DNA of 14,636 bases from Oscillospiraceae bacterium (GTDB lineage: Bacteria; Bacillota; Clostridia; UBA1381). The stretch is from contig JAFLUR010000018.1 in the NCBI GenBank assembly GCA_022508725.1, forward strand, positions 1 through 14,636. The letters run 5' to 3'. The position numbers and the translations under genes are program-made. Below, one piece after another: positions 1-7,648 of this stretch; the stretch's first letter is position 1, and each line of letters opens with the position of its first letter. A model generated the notes under the pieces. It made no database searches, was not told where the DNA came from, and worked only from the letters and a program-made list of their open reading frames with translations.

Positions 1-80
1 TATTTCAAGAATTTCGGACTTTGCCGGCGGGAAAATATGCCGAAAAGATGATGATTGGAGGATACTGAACAGGCTCTGAG
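1..80 (+). repeat. Dispersed repeat, partial copy A (right arm only)
   Basis: These 80 bases match 5105-5184 with only two differences by eye (a/g at position 18, g/t at position 26). In the complete copy at 5020-5184 this segment is the right arm of a long imperfect palindrome, so the left arm here probably lies beyond the window edge. Both copies end at the same point, after AACAGGCTCTGAG. No open reading frame is convincing in it. It lies downstream of the PHP gene. I do not recognise the family. Confidence 0.85.
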
Positions 81-110
81 ACCGACCCGAAAGTCTCCTG
101 AGGGAGCCTG
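70..110. other. Nested hairpin downstream of the PHP gene
   Basis: CAGGCTC (70-76) is complementary to GAGCCTG (104-110), and inside this GAGAC (78-82) pairs with GTCTC (93-97). The outer stem uses the last bases of repeat copy A. There is no T-run on either side, so it is not a classical intrinsic terminator. It may protect the 3' end of the PHP transcript or belong to the repeat, but this is inference. Confidence 0.45.
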
Positions 111-126
111 CAAACCAACGCCGTGA

Positions 127-774
127 TCAATCGAATTCATTGTGAAGTCCCAGATTTTTTACAAGCTTATGTATTCCGATAAGCTTGTTCATATTGAAAT
201 CCGAAATCCGGTGATTATCCGAGCCTATCGAAATACGCACTCCGCTTCCGGCTATTCTGTACTGTTTTTCCGTGTTTGTAATAAAATCGTAATAACAGCT
301 GTAATTTCCCGATATGTTTATCTCCCAGAATATATCGTTTTCAGCCATTATTTTCAATATATCGGTGCGATACTTTTTTTCGAGAGCGAACACATCGGTA
401 TGCGCGAGACCCTTTCGGCATTTGAAAAGCTTCTGCCATTCGATGAATTCAAAAAAATCCATTCCTCTTTCGGAATCAAGACTTTCAAACAGGCAGTAAT
501 CGAGATAGGACGAGCATGACGCAAGAAAGTCATCCGGCTTGGGGCGGGTCCCTATTTCAAGGCCGCACATTATCTCCGTCCTGCCCAAATATTTCCTTTT
601 AAGTGTGTTTATCTCACTTACATATTCAAAAAAGTCGTCCCTGACGGTGAACTGATGGTCGCTTATACCGATGCGCCCGAGTCCGTGCTCCAGCGCATTT
701 TCCGCAAGCTCCTCCGGACGTGTCACGGAATCATAGCTGTATAAAGTATGATTGTGCATATCGGATATTCTCAT
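127..774 (-). CDS. PHP-domain metal-dependent phosphoesterase (histidinol-phosphatase-like)
   Basis: The protein has 215 residues and spans a single PHP (polymerase and histidinol phosphatase) fold. Visible metal-ligand motifs are HNH at residues 7-9, SDH at 38-40, GLEIG at 71-75, AHTD at 124-127 and GSDNH at 184-188. The EIN segment at 151-153 is also typical of the family. The usual His in the central GSxH-type strand is not apparent; that region reads CLFESLDSE. The start at 774 has GGAGG six bases upstream; an in-frame ATG further upstream would add 19 residues that do not look like PHP sequence. Family members hydrolyse phosphomonoesters or nucleotides in the cytosol with two or three metal ions, and the substrate cannot be told here. 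No his genes are nearby, so a role in histidine synthesis is not supported. It is transcribed divergently from the HD-GYP gene. A possible -10 (TATAAT, complement of 867-872) lies upstream with a poor -35. Confidence 0.85.
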   Translation of the reverse strand: MRISDMHNHTLYSYDSVTRPEELAENALEHGLGRIGISDHQFTVRDDFFEYVSEINTLKRKYLGRTEIMCGLEIGTRPKPDDFLASCSSYLDYCLFESLDSERGMDFFEFIEWQKLFKCRKGLAHTDVFALEKKYRTDILKIMAENDIFWEINISGNYSCYYDFITNTEKQYRIAGSGVRISIGSDNHRISDFNMNKLIGIHKLVKNLGLHNEFD

Positions 775-910
775 ATTATTCCTCCGCATGATAAACAATA
801 AATTAAATACGACAAAAGCCTTTGTTTTCAAAATATTCTCATTATCGGTATTTATATATTAAGTATATTATATCGCAAAAAAAATTGCAAGAGAATTTAA
901 GCGAAATGTA

Positions 911-939
911 TTGATTTTTTGTCAAAAATAATTTATAAT
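911..939 (+). promoter_or_regulatory. Sigma-A type promoter for the HD-GYP gene
   Basis: TTGATT at 911-916 is followed after 17 bases by a consensus TATAAT at 934-939. Transcription would begin near 946, leaving a leader of about 57 nt before the ATG at 1003. The surrounding region (775-1002) is very AT-rich and otherwise empty. Confidence 0.6.
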
Positions 940-1002
940 ATTATTGTATGATTTATTGTATGATCCATAAAAACAATTTATATAAAGACGGAGATGATAT
1001 AT

Positions 1003-2100
1003 ATGCCTGCACCATCGAAAGGATTTGTAAGAATCGATTCCACAATTTTCTTTGAGGGTATGTTTGTTTCGACAGATCTCTACTGTCGTTTCAGAAGCAA
1101 TTATGTGCTTGTTATAAAAAGTACGCTGCTTACAAAAAAGGTTCTCGAAAAAATAAAACAGCTTGAAGCTACATACGGCGATCTGTACGTTATGGACGAG
1201 TTCTATGACCGCCTTATAGGACAGAGCGAACAATATAACGCGATATTGAAAAAGCTTGAATTTGACACAAATTATCGCTCGATAAAGGAAAAAACCACAA
1301 ATCTTCTCGGCGATATATCCAAATCGGGCAGCGTGAACAGAGAGGCTACGAATATTCTTTCAAAGGTTATTACGGAAAAGCTGTTTACCATAGATACGGC
1401 GGTTATAATTCAGGTTCTCAACAGTGTGCGTTCAACCGACGAGTACCTTTTCACCCACTGCTCCAACGTTTCCATTTTGAACGGTCTTATAGGAAAATGG
1501 CTCGGACTCGATCAAAATGAAATAAACACACTTGTTGCGGCGGGTCTTATGCATGACATAGGCAAATTGAAGATACCCGCGGAAATTCTGAATAAACCCG
1601 CAAGACTTACAAAAAGCGAATTTGAAATAATCAAGACTCATCCGGTACATTCGTTCAATATGCTTGTTCAGTCGGGAGAAGTCAACAGAGAAATTCTGTC
1701 CGCGGCGAGAAATCATCATGAAAAAACAAACGGCTCGGGATATCCGGACGGATTAAAGGGAGTTGAAATATCGCGTTCCGCGAGAATTACGGCGATTTCC
1801 GATATTTACGATGCGATGATCTCAAGACGTTCATACAAAGAGGCGCGTTCGCCCTTTGAAATACTCGAGCAGTTCTCAAAAGGCAGCTTTACAAATCTTG
1901 ATCTTGATATTGTTGCGGCATTTCTTGAAAATATGCCCAACGAGCTTTTGGGGAAATCCGTTCTTCTCTCAAACGGTATGGTCGGCAAAGTCGAATTTAT
2001 CGACCCTTCGAATTTCTGTTATCCCATAGTTACGGTCGGCAACGATGTAATTACGACAAACGGCAGGCTCAAATGTGTATGTATGTGCGCCGATCAATAA
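1003..2100 (+). CDS. HD-GYP domain protein (probable c-di-GMP phosphodiesterase)
   Basis: The protein has 365 residues. The C-terminal two-thirds is an HD-GYP domain: His152 in a THCSNV segment, HDIGK at 184-188, His213, the HH pair at 238-239, and GSGYPDG at 244-250 carrying the GYP signature, followed by DIYDAM at 267-272. All expected metal ligands are present, so it is likely an active phosphodiesterase that linearises cyclic di-GMP in the cytosol. The first 130 residues resemble no sensor I can name and have no clear transmembrane segment. Residues 315-360 look like a small beta-rich tail sometimes seen after HD-GYP domains. GGAG at 990-993 is well spaced for the ATG at 1003. The ATG at 994 directly abuts that GGAG and would add only three residues, so 1003 is preferred. 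No diguanylate cyclase is visible nearby. Confidence 0.9.
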   Translation: MPAPSKGFVRIDSTIFFEGMFVSTDLYCRFRSNYVLVIKSTLLTKKVLEKIKQLEATYGDLYVMDEFYDRLIGQSEQYNAILKKLEFDTNYRSIKEKTTNLLGDISKSGSVNREATNILSKVITEKLFTIDTAVIIQVLNSVRSTDEYLFTHCSNVSILNGLIGKWLGLDQNEINTLVAAGLMHDIGKLKIPAEILNKPARLTKSEFEIIKTHPVHSFNMLVQSGEVNREILSAARNHHEKTNGSGYPDGLKGVEISRSARITAISDIYDAMISRRSYKEARSPFEILEQFSKGSFTNLDLDIVAAFLENMPNELLGKSVLLSNGMVGKVEFIDPSNFCYPIVTVGNDVITTNGRLKCVCMCADQ

Positions 2101-2128
2101 GACAGATCGATTAAAAACACAAAAAAAT

Positions 2129-2165
2129 CGCCGGCGGAATATGCTTTCGGGCAATTCCGCCGGCG
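2129..2165. terminator. Bidirectional intrinsic terminator between HD-GYP and pgcA
   Basis: CGCCGGCGGAAT (2129-2140) is perfectly complementary to ATTCCGCCGGCG (2154-2165), with extra TGC/GCA pairing in the loop. A-rich sequence precedes the stem and T-rich sequence follows it, so it can stop both converging genes. A smaller GCCGG/CCGGC hairpin follows at 2187-2203, just before the pgcA stop codon. Confidence 0.85.
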
Positions 2166-2207
2166 TTCTTTATTTATATATCCTCCGCCGGCTGTTATCC
2201 GGCAATA

Positions 2208-3944
2208 TTATACTCCCATCTGCTTTTTCACGTCCGAAAGAACCTTTTCGATGATCTCCGACGCATCGTCAAACGAATTTCCCGCCGTTCCGAGATATAT
2301 TTTTATTTTCGGCTCCGTTCCGGAGGGGCGCACTATAAAATACGTCTTTCCGTCGGAAAGATTGTATTTAAGAACATCCGACTTGGGGAGTCCCTCAACG
2401 GCGGAAATTCTGCCGTCCTTTTCCTTTATCTCACCGCTCTTGTAATCGGTGACGCGGACCACATCCATACCGCATACCGATACGGGTGCATTTTCGCGCA
2501 GACCCGAAAGCAGCGCCGCCATTTTTTCCATGCCGTCCTTGCCGGGCATGGTGATCGAAACGGTTTTTTCCGCAAAATATCCGTACTTTTTATATATATC
2601 CTGCAGCGCCTCATAAAGCGACTTGCCCTTTGTTTTATAAAATGCCGCCATCTCGGCTATAAGCATAACGGCAACAACGCCGTCCTTATCTCTCGCGTGT
2701 GTTCCCGCAAGGTAGCCGTAGCTTTCTTCAAATCCGAATACATACTCATGAGAACCCGTTTCGGCAAATTCGGTCATTTTCTCGCCGATATATTTAAAGC
2801 CCGTCAGCACATTCATGATTTCCACATTGTAATTCTTCGCTATCGCCGCCGCAAGCTCGGTCGTAACGATAGTCTTGATTATGACCGATTTATCCGAAAG
2901 CATTCCCTTTGCCGCTTTTGATGAAAGTATGTATTCACACAAAAGCGCTCCTGTCTGATTTCCGGTAAGAGTGCGGTAAACGCCCTCCGCGTCGCGAACA
3001 ACTATACCCACTCTGTCACAGTCCGGATCGGTTCCGATAATAACGTCCACTCCGTTTTCCTTTGCAAGATTTATTGCGATTTCAAATCCTTCTTTATCCT
3101 CCGGATTGGGTGATTTAACCGTCGGAAAATCTCCGTCCTCATTATCCTGCTCCTTTACGACCAATACATTCTTAAATCCCATTTTTTTGAGTATGGCTTG
3201 AACCGGACGGCTGCCCGTTCCGTGGAAAGGCGTGTATACGAATTTAAAGGTATCGCTCACAGCTTTAACGGCATCCGGGTTAAGCTGCTGAACCGATATT
3301 GCGTCAAGGAATTGCTCGTCAAGCTTGGGGCCGACGATTTCAAGAAGTCCGCTCTTTTCCATCTCCTCCTTTGAAAATACCTCGATATCGTCAAAAATAT
3401 CATAGCTGTTTATAGCCTCGACAACAACGTCCGCAGCCTCGGGCGGAAGCTGACCGCCGTCCGGACCGTATACCTTATAGCCGTTGTATTCCTTCGGATT
3501 ATGGCTTGCGGTGATCATTACTCCCGCCGCGGTTCCGAGCGTTCTTATTCCGAACGATACCTCCGGAACGGAATGGACCGCATTGAAAAGATATACCTTT
3601 ATTCCGTTCTTTGTAAGGACCTTAGCCGTTTCCTCCGCAAATTCACGCGAGAAATTTCTTGTGTCATAGCCGATAAGCACACCCTTTGCCGCAGCGTCCG
3701 CGCCTCTGCCGTTTACATATTTCGCAACGCCCTGAGATGCGCGTCTTACCGTATATATATTCATTCTGTTTGTACCCATTCCGAGTATGCCTCTCATACC
3801 GGCGGTACCGAACTCCAGCTCACGGTAAAATCTTTCCTCTATCTCTTTTTCATCATCCTTGATCGACAAAAGCTCATCCTTTGCCGCCTTATCCGTAACC
3901 TCCGAAGAAATCCATCTCTCATAAATACTTTTGTAATCCGACAT
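2208..3944 (-). CDS. pgcA: Phosphoglucomutase / phosphomannomutase, PgcA type (alpha-D-phosphohexomutase)
   Basis: The protein has 578 residues, the normal size for the PgcA-like branch of the phosphohexomutase family. Visible hallmarks are TASHNP at 145-150, where Ser147 is the phosphorylated catalytic residue; DPDCDR at 306-311, the magnesium loop; GFEESYGYL at 404-412, the sugar-binding loop; and RPSGTEPKIK at 539-548, the phosphate-binding loop. It interconverts glucose-6-phosphate and glucose-1-phosphate (and perhaps the mannose forms), feeding UDP-glucose, glycolipid and glycogen synthesis in the cytosol. AAGGAGG lies seven bases before the ATG. The gene begins 55 bases after the DUF2238-like membrane protein on the same strand, with no clear terminator between, so the two may be cotranscribed. 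All catalytic motifs are intact. Confidence 0.95.
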   Translation of the reverse strand: MSDYKSIYERWISSEVTDKAAKDELLSIKDDEKEIEERFYRELEFGTAGMRGILGMGTNRMNIYTVRRASQGVAKYVNGRGADAAAKGVLIGYDTRNFSREFAEETAKVLTKNGIKVYLFNAVHSVPEVSFGIRTLGTAAGVMITASHNPKEYNGYKVYGPDGGQLPPEAADVVVEAINSYDIFDDIEVFSKEEMEKSGLLEIVGPKLDEQFLDAISVQQLNPDAVKAVSDTFKFVYTPFHGTGSRPVQAILKKMGFKNVLVVKEQDNEDGDFPTVKSPNPEDKEGFEIAINLAKENGVDVIIGTDPDCDRVGIVVRDAEGVYRTLTGNQTGALLCEYILSSKAAKGMLSDKSVIIKTIVTTELAAAIAKNYNVEIMNVLTGFKYIGEKMTEFAETGSHEYVFGFEESYGYLAGTHARDKDGVVAVMLIAEMAAFYKTKGKSLYEALQDIYKKYGYFAEKTVSITMPGKDGMEKMAALLSGLRENAPVSVCGMDVVRVTDYKSGEIKEKDGRISAVEGLPKSDVLKYNLSDGKTYFIVRPSGTEPKIKIYLGTAGNSFDDASEIIEKVLSDVKKQMGV

Positions 3945-3999
3945 AAAAAATCCTCCTTAAAAAATCGTAATTAAGGGACACAAGCCCCGTTATTCAAAT

Positions 4000-4779
4000 T
4001 TATTCTTTATCCTTTATTGTGGGAATAAATTTCTTTGCCCAACTCCCTCTGCCGGTTATATATATTCCCCCGACTATCGAAAACACGACCGCGCCTATGA
4101 AATTCACTATCAGATCCTTCATCGTATCAAAAAGACCTATATCGAGATACCCGTCAAACGAATATTCCCCTCCGTTTATGACCGTGCTGTCTACTACCGC
4201 CTTTACCGCCCTGTTCACACCGTCCGGATTTATTTTTACCGACGATATTACCGGCAAAATCGTATCCTTCTGCATATCGGTCGCAAAAAAAACATCCATG
4301 CCGAATTCAAAAAATTCCCACAGCACTCCGGTCGTCATCGAAAAGCAAAAAGCCACAACCGCAACAAAAAGCGGAGTTGTTTTAAAATGGAACTTATCGT
4401 TTTGATTAAGTATATCTATCATTGAAAAGCCTATCGCGCCCATCAAAAATCCGTTCATCGTATGCAGCATTGTATCCCAGTGCGGAACATTTATATAATA
4501 CTCCCCCACCTCGCCGAGAATTTCCGACGCCACTATAAACAGCAGTATTATGATTTCCAGCGGTCCCGGAAGAGATATATTCAGTTTTTTTTCGGCGAAG
4601 GACGGAATAAAAAACAGCACAAGGGTAAGGATGCACAAAAATACGTTCGCGTAATTTCCGTGAATAAACTGCGCGACCATTACAAGCGTGACAAAAACCC
4701 TGAGAATTATATATACCGCGAGTACCTTTTTATTCCTTATATCGTCTTGCTTTTCGTTTTGTAATTTCTTATCACTCAT
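4000..4779 (-). CDS. Polytopic membrane protein, DUF2238 (YjdF)-like
   Basis: The protein has 259 residues with about six predicted membrane segments, near residues 17-37, 43-60, 73-90, 107-124, 135-155 and 225-242. The N-terminus is charged and cytosolic-looking. Polar residues inside or beside the membrane form a recognisable pattern: HWDTMLHTMNG at 100-110, WEFFEFGMD at 154-162, and DTMKDLIVNFIGA at 218-230. This D/H, E-x-x-E, D-x-x-D arrangement resembles the DUF2238/YjdF family of unknown function. I infer membership from pattern alone, with moderate confidence. No function can be assigned; conserved acidic and His residues hint at metal or ion binding. The ribosome binding site (GGCGGG) is weaker than those of neighbours, and a hairpin lies just upstream of it. 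Likely first gene of a transcript that includes pgcA. Confidence 0.8.
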   Translation of the reverse strand: MSDKKLQNEKQDDIRNKKVLAVYIILRVFVTLVMVAQFIHGNYANVFLCILTLVLFFIPSFAEKKLNISLPGPLEIIILLFIVASEILGEVGEYYINVPHWDTMLHTMNGFLMGAIGFSMIDILNQNDKFHFKTTPLFVAVVAFCFSMTTGVLWEFFEFGMDVFFATDMQKDTILPVISSVKINPDGVNRAVKAVVDSTVINGGEYSFDGYLDIGLFDTMKDLIVNFIGAVVFSIVGGIYITGRGSWAKKFIPTIKDKE

Positions 4780-4797
4780 AAAAATCCCGCCTTCACG

Positions 4798-4817
4798 CCG
4801 GGTCGTAAGTAACCCGG
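4798..4817 (-). other. Hairpin in the leader of the DUF2238-like gene
   Basis: On the minus strand CCGGGT (4817-4812) pairs with ACCCGG (4803-4798) around an eight-base loop. The stem ends about 18 bases before the start codon at 4779, close to the weak ribosome binding site. There is no T-run after it, so it is more likely to affect translation or stability than to terminate transcription. Confidence 0.45.
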
Positions 4818-4960
4818 TTATTTACGAAACATTTGCGATTTCGCCGGTTCTTCCATAAACTAAGTATATTGTATAATTACCTGTTATATACAAATCCGAG
4901 AAAATTTCATTAAATTTCCGTTTTTGTAAAATACACCGTATGCAAACCGTTCCACCTCTT

Positions 4961-4989
4961 ATTATATTATCTCATCATTATTTTGTCAA
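4961..4989 (-). promoter_or_regulatory. Consensus sigma-A promoter for the DUF2238-like gene and pgcA
   Basis: On the minus strand TTGACA (4989-4984), a 17-base spacer and TATAAT (4966-4961) match the consensus at every position. The predicted start is near 4954, giving a leader of about 175 nt before the ATG at 4779. The gene-free stretch 4780-5356 consists of this leader and promoter, the palindromic repeat (5020-5184) and the spoIIE control region. Confidence 0.8.
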
Positions 4990-5019
4990 TATTTAAACTA
5001 AATTTTGTCAACGTTTTAA

Positions 5020-5184
5020 GAGCCTGTTTGTATTCCTCCAATCGTTGGATTTTTGAGTGGATTTTTCTGCCGGCAAAGTCCGGAATTCGCGGGAATACTT
5101 TGTGTATTTCAAGAATTTCGGGCTTTGCCTGCGGGAAAATATGCCGAAAAGATGATGATTGGAGGATACTGAACAGGCTCTGAG
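5020..5184. repeat. Dispersed palindromic repeat, complete copy B
   Basis: The left arm starting GAGCCTGTTTGTATTCCTCC (5020-5039) is the reverse complement, with mismatches, of the right arm ending GGAGGATACTGAACAGGCTC (5161-5180). The complementarity continues inward to about 5098 and 5106, including GCCGGCAAAGTCC (5070-5082) against GGGCTTTGCCTGC (5120-5132). The element could thus fold into one long hairpin of roughly 75-80 pairs with bulges. The right arm plus TGAG (5105-5184) is nearly identical to 1-80. It encodes no convincing protein and I see no clear target-site duplication. It resembles a MITE or REP-type intergenic repeat, but I do not recognise a named family. Confidence 0.8.
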
Positions 5185-5205
5185 GAAACAAAAATCAGCA
5201 AACGG

Positions 5206-5271
5206 TGTCGAAACTTTATCATAATACGACACCCCGATACGACACGTTTTATACTCCCGCGGTGCTATAAT
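5206..5271 (+). promoter_or_regulatory. spoIIE promoter with Spo0A-box-like sites
   Basis: TGTCGAA at 5206-5212 exactly matches the Spo0A box. Two reverse-oriented one-mismatch copies, TACGACA, lie at 5225-5231 and 5238-5244, spaced 13 bases apart. A consensus -10 TATAAT sits at 5266-5271, but the expected -35 position (5243-5248, CACGTT) is poor and is overlapped by the last box. This is the layout of Spo0A-activated sigma-A promoters such as Bacillus subtilis spoIIE and spoIIG. Transcription would start near 5278. The leader then carries a GCGGA/TCCGC hairpin at 5311-5325. Confidence 0.65.
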
Positions 5272-5356
5272 GAATTTATGAAACCAAAAGGAATGAAACA
5301 TACGATCTCGGCGGACAAGCTCCGCATAGACAAAAAAACGAAAGGACTGATTTTTT

Positions 5357-7648
5357 ATGAGTGATGTAGGTGTATTTAAAAGGGTAAGCGCGGCAAAGAA
5401 ACGGGAAAATACCCTTCTGCGTATTCCAAACAGGCACGATATTCTGATGTCGGCGCTGCTTTTTCTTGCCGCAAGGGCGTCCGTGCTTGAGCTGTCCCCG
5501 TTCTGCACCGCCATGTTCGGGGCTGTTTATGACAAAAGGATAGGTTATCTGGGTATGATCGTGTCTGTGCTCGGTCTTATTCTGCGCAATTCATCAAACC
5601 CCGCGGACGTTGTGAAGTACATAGTTGCCATGACCGGATTCTGGCTTTTTTCGAAGGTAAAGGAGGATTTTGAGAAAAATAAAATTCTTTCCTCCGCCGT
5701 ATGCGGCGCGCTTATAATTGCCGGCGGAATATGCACTCTTCCGTATCATGTAATAAATATGTATAATATTCTGCTCCTGCTTGCGGAGGGAATACTGACG
5801 GCTTTTTCATACATAATATTCGCAAATGCCTCAGGCGTATTCGGCGCGCCTAAAAGACGGAGTGTAATGACACAGGAAGAAACAATATGCATATGCCTTT
5901 GTACAGGCATATTTATAAGCGGATTTTCAAAAATTCCCCTCCCGTTCGGCTTATCGCTTGTATCTGTGCTTACCATGTATTGTGTTATAAGCCTTTCGAT
6001 GCTTCTTCCTCTTGCGGCGTCCGGATCTGCGGCGGTGGCTCTGGGCATACTTTGCGTACAGGAAAGCGACGGTGCCTTTTCCGTTATGGGTATGTTCGGA
6101 TTATGCTCGATAATCGCCTCAATGCTGAAAGGTTTCGGAAAAATCGGCGCCGTTACAGGCTTTACCGCCGGATGCGGACTTATTCTGCTTTATAACGGAA
6201 ATATACCCATAAAGCCCGCCGAGGTGCTTATATGCGCCGCCATGGTCATTCTTACGCCAAAAAAGCTGTATTCGTATGTAAGCAATCTTTTCAGCAAAAC
6301 GCAGGATTCCGCCGATTCCGTCGGTATAGAAAGGCTTCGCGAATTTATTGCCGCCCGCACGCGCCGGACCGCGGAGATATTCCGCCGTCTTTCGGAGGTT
6401 ATGATGTCAGCCGACAACAAATCGAAAACGGGAGATATATATGATATATTTGATGATACCGCCGCTGTGGTATGCGGACAATGCGGCATGAACATTCACT
6501 GTTGGCGCAGAGAATATAACAGCACATATAACGATATGCTCGATATATTCAACATACTTGAATGTAAAGGCACGGTTTCCGCAAGCGAAACTCCCGAGGC
6601 TTTTAAAAAACGCTGTATCCACACCGCCGAGATATGCTCAAATATGACGCATATTTATGAGCTTTACAAACAGAATGCGATGTGGGAAGCTCAAACCGAT
6701 TCCAACCGCGCGCTTGTCGCCCGGCAGTACAATGACATTGCCGATATTATGGACGATCTCTCGCTTGACGCGGAGCACGGATTTAACTTTTCGCCGTATT
6801 ATGAAAAATATATCGAAGCGGAGCTTGATAAAGCGGGAATAACCGCGTCGAGCATAAATGTGCTGATGACGAACGAGAATACCGAGGTTTTGATCGACGC
6901 TCCGAATTCCTCCGAAGCGGAAATACGCAAAATAGTTTCGGACGCGCTCAAAATGCCCATGCGATCCGGAAGCGACAGCCGCTTTTCCATGCGTTTTCTG
7001 CCCGCGCCGCGTTACAATATAAAATCCGCTTATCTCCGTGAAGCAAAATACGGCTGCGGAGAATACGGTGACAGTATTATCGATTTTTCGGACGGTTCTT
7101 CCCGCCGCACAATAATACTTTCCGACGGTATGGGTTCGGGCAGCGAGGCAAAAAAGCAGAGCGGTATGAGCTGTGATTTTCTTAAAGAGTTCATATGCGC
7201 CGGATACAGCTGCCGGACAAGCATAGATTTATTAAATTCAACCCTCGCGCTTAAATCATCAAACGAAGTCTTTTCAACGATAGATATGATCGATATTGAC
7301 CTGAAAAGCGGATATGCCTCCTTTTTTAAGGCAGGCGCCGCCGAAACGCTTATTATGCGCGACGGCGTTATAGATACCGTATCATGCGATGCTCTCCCTA
7401 TCGGTATGCTTAATATATCGGAGGTATCGACCGAGGAAATAAAGCTGGAAAAGGGAGACATAATCGTAATGATGAGTGACGGTATAAAGGGTAAAAACAT
7501 CTCGGATAACAGCCGCATATCCGAAATATTATACCGCAGCACACCCGACCCGGACTCCATTGCGGAAAAAATTCTTGCCGACGCGCTGAAAGAATCCGAC
7601 AATATGCCGCTTGATGATATGAGCGTAATTGTGCTGAAGGTAAGCTGA
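5357..7648 (+). CDS. spoIIE: Stage II sporulation protein E (PP2C-type phosphatase)
   Basis: The protein has 763 residues, slightly shorter than the roughly 830 of Bacillus subtilis. Residues 30-300 are hydrophobic and hold about ten membrane segments. Residues 310-550 form the cytosolic regulatory region, including a CGQCGMNIHCW cysteine cluster at 373-383 of the kind seen in many SpoIIE proteins. Residues 555-763 are the PP2C phosphatase domain: LSDGMGSG at 588-595 with metal-binding Asp590, KAGAAE at 658-663, MSDGI at 706-710 and DDMSVIVL at 753-760. SpoIIE dephosphorylates the anti-anti-sigma factor SpoIIAA to activate sigma-F in the forespore and helps build the polar septum. A modest AAAGGA binding site lies about 11 bases before the ATG. 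Upstream Spo0A-like boxes suggest induction at sporulation onset. All catalytic residues I checked are present. Confidence 0.97.
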   Translation: MSDVGVFKRVSAAKKRENTLLRIPNRHDILMSALLFLAARASVLELSPFCTAMFGAVYDKRIGYLGMIVSVLGLILRNSSNPADVVKYIVAMTGFWLFSKVKEDFEKNKILSSAVCGALIIAGGICTLPYHVINMYNILLLLAEGILTAFSYIIFANASGVFGAPKRRSVMTQEETICICLCTGIFISGFSKIPLPFGLSLVSVLTMYCVISLSMLLPLAASGSAAVALGILCVQESDGAFSVMGMFGLCSIIASMLKGFGKIGAVTGFTAGCGLILLYNGNIPIKPAEVLICAAMVILTPKKLYSYVSNLFSKTQDSADSVGIERLREFIAARTRRTAEIFRRLSEVMMSADNKSKTGDIYDIFDDTAAVVCGQCGMNIHCWRREYNSTYNDMLDIFNILECKGTVSASETPEAFKKRCIHTAEICSNMTHIYELYKQNAMWEAQTDSNRALVARQYNDIADIMDDLSLDAEHGFNFSPYYEKYIEAELDKAGITASSINVLMTNENTEVLIDAPNSSEAEIRKIVSDALKMPMRSGSDSRFSMRFLPAPRYNIKSAYLREAKYGCGEYGDSIIDFSDGSSRRTIILSDGMGSGSEAKKQSGMSCDFLKEFICAGYSCRTSIDLLNSTLALKSSNEVFSTIDMIDIDLKSGYASFFKAGAAETLIMRDGVIDTVSCDALPIGMLNISEVSTEEIKLEKGDIIVMMSDGIKGKNISDNSRISEILYRSTPDPDSIAEKILADALKESDNMPLDDMSVIVLKVS

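Noticed and set aside
142..519. 125-codon plus-strand ORF opposite the PHP gene
   Set aside because: It is antisense to a clear PHP-domain gene with intact motifs and a good binding site; the translation resembles no family.
2187..2203. Second GCCGG/CCGGC hairpin as a separate terminator
   Set aside because: It is short and lacks a T-run; the adjacent stem at 2129-2165 explains termination in both directions.
5020..5184. Reading the palindromic repeat as a CRISPR unit or an IS end with transposase
   Set aside because: Only two copies lie 5 kb apart with no regular spacers, and no transposase-like ORF or target duplication is seen in the window.
5008..5514. 168-codon minus-strand ORF across the palindromic repeat and spoIIE start
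   Set aside because: It crosses the repeat, the spoIIE promoter and the spoIIE N-terminus, has an Arg/Ser/Phe-rich composition and shows no family resemblance. I do not think the repeat encodes a protein.
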